Origin: SIG575 sp045632485
GTDB taxonomy: Bacteria > Bacillota > Clostridia > Oscillospirales > Acutalibacteraceae
Direction: 5' to 3'
Length of the DNA: 6,611 nt
Assembly: GCA_045632485.1 (NCBI GenBank)
Contig: JAZQWT010000158.1
Location: 1 to 6,611, forward strand
Shown piece by piece: positions 6,430-6,611 of the stretch. Each line of letters opens with the position of its first letter. Within the stretch, counting starts at the first letter, position 1. Position numbers and translations under genes: made by a program. The notes below the pieces were generated by a model, which saw nothing but the letters and a program-made list of their open reading frames with translations, searched no databases and was not told where the DNA came from.

Positions 6430-6611
6430 TTATATTTCAGCCACAAGAGGATCACTTATATTTCCCCATACATCTTCTGCCACCACTTTAATTGTGTATT
6501 CACCTTTTCTGATAAGGTTGAACGAATCAAAACTAATGCTTTCAGGCATCTCTGCAAAATAGTATTCCGAAAAACTCCATGAAGAATAAACTTCTTTTCC
6601 GTCTTTGTTTT
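6430..6611 (-). CDS. 3' end of a gene encoding a protein with an Ig/Fn3-like C-terminal domain (partial, runs off the window)
   Basis: Only the last 59 residues are present; the start lies beyond the window. The frame is open from the window edge to a TAA stop at 6430-6432. The peptide contains SSWSFSEYYF, a Met-Pro-Glu turn, and ends with GEYTIKVVAEDVWGNISDP before LVAEI. This pattern of a Gly-x-Tyr strand, Val-x-Ala-x-Asp, Trp-Gly-Asn and a final strand is typical of the last beta strands of an immunoglobulin or fibronectin type III-like domain at the end of bacterial enzymes. Similar tails occur after calcineurin-like metallophosphoesterase and glycosidase domains, but the catalytic part is not visible, so I assign no function. 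Codon use and base composition match the neighbours. It lies on the same strand as the glycosidase operon, 91 nt ahead of the small membrane protein gene, and may belong to the same transcript. Confidence 0.82.
   Translation of the reverse strand, partial: NKDGKEVYSSWSFSEYYFAEMPESISFDSFNLIRKGEYTIKVVAEDVWGNISDPLVAEI

Noticed and set aside
1..6611. CRISPR array, insertion sequence, tRNA or riboswitch.
   Set aside because: No regularly spaced repeats, terminal inverted repeats, transposase, cloverleaf or recognisable aptamer core could be seen by eye; the window is almost fully coding.

Overview
The window is AT-rich, densely packed DNA with strong AGGAGG-like ribosome binding sites, short intergenic gaps and a Lys/Glu/Ile-rich proteome. 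This suggests a low-GC anaerobic Firmicute of the Clostridia (Oscillospiraceae/Ruminococcus or Lachnospiraceae style, gut-type). The organism call is an inference from style and gene content; there is no rRNA or other marker here.

Left part, plus strand (1-2082): a PHP-domain metal-dependent phosphoesterase gene is followed by a MerR-family regulator. The regulator gene has its own promoter with the long 19-bp spacer and central imperfect palindrome typical of MerR-controlled promoters. The regulator is unusual: its cytoplasmic winged-helix and coiled-coil N-terminus is joined to three membrane segments and an acidic extracytoplasmic C-terminal domain of about 180 residues, so it looks like a one-component membrane sensor. 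A strong intrinsic terminator closes this gene.

Right part, minus strand (6611 down to 2094): the order of transcription is the 3' end of a gene with an Ig/Fn3-like C-terminus, a small three-helix membrane protein of unknown function, a 777-residue GH36/melibiase-like TIM-barrel protein with a discoidin-like domain, and a 509-residue GH63/trehalase-like (alpha/alpha)6-barrel glycosidase. The last three are separated by 14 and 22 nt and look like one operon, converging on the MerR gene. Neither glycosidase has a signal peptide, so they probably act in the cytoplasm on imported oligosaccharides. The substrate cannot be read from the sequence, and no transporter lies in the window.

The most interesting items are the membrane-anchored MerR sensor with its apparently autoregulated promoter, and the divergent GH36-like enzyme paired with a GH63-like enzyme. 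There is no CRISPR array, insertion sequence, tRNA or rRNA in the window.
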